A DNA stretch of 64,000 bases from Dyadobacter fermentans (GTDB lineage Bacteria; Bacteroidota; Bacteroidia; Cytophagales; Spirosomataceae). Below the pieces are notes generated by a model that worked only from the letters and a program-made list of their open reading frames with translations, searched no databases and was not told where the DNA came from. Positions within the stretch are counted from its first letter, which is position 1, and the number at the start of each line of letters is the position of its first letter. The stretch spans positions 62,001-126,000 of the forward strand of contig NZ_JAHXBN010000010.1 of assembly GCF_019924045.1 (NCBI RefSeq), read 5' to 3'. The position numbers were made by a program, and so were the translations under genes. Positions 63,200 through 64,000 of the stretch are shown one piece after another.

Positions 63200-64000
63200 C
63201 GAACTGGACAAGCTCTTCAGAAAGTCATCAGAAGAGCTTGATCCGACATACGAACCCGACGACTGGAATGACCTGCGGAAGCGACTCGACAAGCAGGATG
63301 GAAAAACTCCGGCCGCATGGTGGCGGAAATGGTGGCCTGCCGGCTTGCTGGCATTGCTGATACCGATCGGGATAGTAGTGTACTCCTGGGAAGGGGAGAA
63401 TGCAAGAAAGGGAGAAGGGAGGAAGGAGAAGTCAGGAATTGTCGGGCTTGAAGGAACGGAGGATGGAGGAAGTGAGAGAGGGGTAGTGGAGGAAGGAGGC
63501 GTTAAGGCTCCTGAAAATGCTGGGGTTGAAGTCAAGTCAGGTGTTGTCAGTGAGTCAGGTGTAGCTAAGGAGTCAGGTCGTTCGTCGGAGGGGGTTGGGA
63601 AATCGGGTGTTTCCGCGGGAGAGGCTGTAAAGGCAACTGCTGGTGTGGATAAAGGAAATCCGATTGTGGATAATGCAAATGAATTGGTTGCAAAAAGAAA
63701 TAGAGTTGCTGGTAATGGCAAAAAAGATATTGGTAGCGAACTAAAAACCAGTAAAAAAGAGGCTGGTAAATCTTCCTCGAAATCAGAATTGACTGCTGCT
63801 GTTGGCAACAATGGCGGAAAACCATTGCCCCGGAGCCAATCTAAGGCAGGCGGAGTGTTCTTAGAGCCTAACCGCTCAACAGTGGAAGGAGGCGACGGGG
63901 CTCTTTCTTTTAAAAACAATGCAAAAGCAGCAGGCGGGGAGACGTCCTTGCCGCAAGCAACAAGCCGGCAGGACGTCAATACGGCTTCTAAGGCTTCAAC
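63180..64000 (+). CDS. Membrane-anchored low-complexity protein, putative anti-sigma partner, 3' truncated by window
   Basis: The frame runs from the ATG at 63180 without stop to the window end, about 273 codons. The short N-terminal cytoplasmic head (LPDDELDKLFRKSSEELDP, YEPDDWNDLRKRLDKQ) resembles the heads of Bacteroidota anti-sigma or porin-like partner proteins. One TM helix follows (about residues 54-69, PAGLLALLIPIGIVVY). Then comes a long Gly/Ser/Lys/Glu-rich periplasmic linker, part of which (from 63389) is a purine-rich element. A beta-barrel or other domain may follow outside the window. Overlap with the sigma gene implies coupling; the anti-sigma role is inferred. Frames antisense to it are shadows. 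Confidence 0.7.
   Translation, partial: MIELPDDELDKLFRKSSEELDPTYEPDDWNDLRKRLDKQDGKTPAAWWRKWWPAGLLALLIPIGIVVYSWEGENARKGEGRKEKSGIVGLEGTEDGGSERGVVEEGGVKAPENAGVEVKSGVVSESGVAKESGRSSEGVGKSGVSAGEAVKATAGVDKGNPIVDNANELVAKRNRVAGNGKKDIGSELKTSKKEAGKSSSKSELTAAVGNNGGKPLPRSQSKAGGVFLEPNRSTVEGGDGALSFKNNAKAAGGETSLPQATSRQDVNTASKAS
63389..63500 (+). repeat. Purine-rich element copy in the anti-sigma-like gene
   Basis: Purine-dominated stretch; bases 63389-63402 (GGAAGGGGAGAATG) are identical to the element at the DUF6702 start (minus strand). It is read in frame as a Gly/Glu/Lys/Arg-rich linker just after the membrane helix. Confidence 0.6.

Noticed and set aside
63155..63979. Long open frame on the minus strand, Pro/Ser-rich
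   Set aside because: It is antisense to the clearly better + strand frame that overlaps the ECF sigma gene; its composition simply mirrors the Gly/Glu/Ser-rich codons of that gene.

Overview
The window looks like a chromosome segment of a Bacteroidota bacterium, order Cytophagales, most like Dyadobacter or a close relative (inferred from protein character; no search was run). Supporting signs are type IX secretion (T9SS) C-terminal sorting domains on several secreted proteins, TAnnTTTG-type -7 promoter boxes with few Shine-Dalgarno sites, a Bacteroidota-type ECF sigma factor, a BtuG-like B12 lipoprotein, membrane-anchored MutS, DUF349, DUF3784 and DUF6702 proteins, and separate nuoC and nuoD genes. 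Coding density is high. I see no rRNA, tRNA, CRISPR array, phage or transposase, so this is mostly core genome with some niche-specific loci.

Layout. 1-2060 (-): start of the complex I operon, nuoA-B-C-D, cut by the window edge inside nuoD, with a recognisable promoter. 2257-7858 (-): two tandem paralogous secreted SGNH/sialate-O-acetylesterase-like proteins with T9SS tails, one carrying about six Ig-like repeats. 7934-9539 (-): adk-obg. 9698-12548: a secreted acidic protein divergent from an orphan sensor histidine kinase. 12627-17905 (+): valS, fbp and a DEAD-box helicase. 18776-22026 (-): vitamin B12 uptake unit made of a cobalamin riboswitch, a BtuB-like TonB receptor and a BtuG-like lipoprotein. 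22097-27737: transporter, glyoxalase-fold, thioredoxin-fold, prfA, DUF3365, aldo/keto reductase, Zn-ribbon protein and ssb. 27810-29297 (-): a xylulokinase-type FGGY kinase behind a strong palindromic operator candidate. 29604-35143 (+): M28 peptidase, ispE, a lone cytochrome oxidase subunit III, an AraC regulator and an acyltransferase. 35124-43114 (-): PD40/OmpA envelope protein, LOG protein, Mpl, a T9SS-exported glycosidase-like protein and EttA. 43187-44467 (+): DUF349 protein.

44506-53909 is a hexuronate catabolism island: LacI-type regulator, divergent ECF sigma factor, then uxuA, uxaC, kdgK and kdgA on the + strand and a convergent uxaB. It would take glucuronate or galacturonate to 2-keto-3-deoxygluconate, then KDPG, then pyruvate plus glyceraldehyde 3-phosphate. 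A fructuronate reductase (UxuB) and an altronate dehydratase (UxaA) are missing from the window, so each branch needs one enzyme from elsewhere. 54016-62334 (-): Lon, a DUF6702 protein, RseP, a membrane MutS-family ATPase and an MsbA-like exporter coupled to it. 62630-end (+): an ECF sigma factor overlapping a membrane-anchored, probably anti-sigma-like protein that runs off the window.

The least explained signal is a dispersed purine-rich element. A 19-bp core is identical in valS (in frame, as an apparent extra loop) and at the start of the DUF6702 gene. In the latter it supplies an ATG, and an adjoining pyrimidine-rich inverted arm is read as the hydrophobic signal sequence. A 14-bp part recurs in the anti-sigma-like gene at 63389. 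Other points of interest are a cluster of AGCTTATAGC-type inverted repeats before uxuA, GGGAACGGTT direct repeats between the LacI and sigma genes, and palindromes before xylB and the M28 peptidase.
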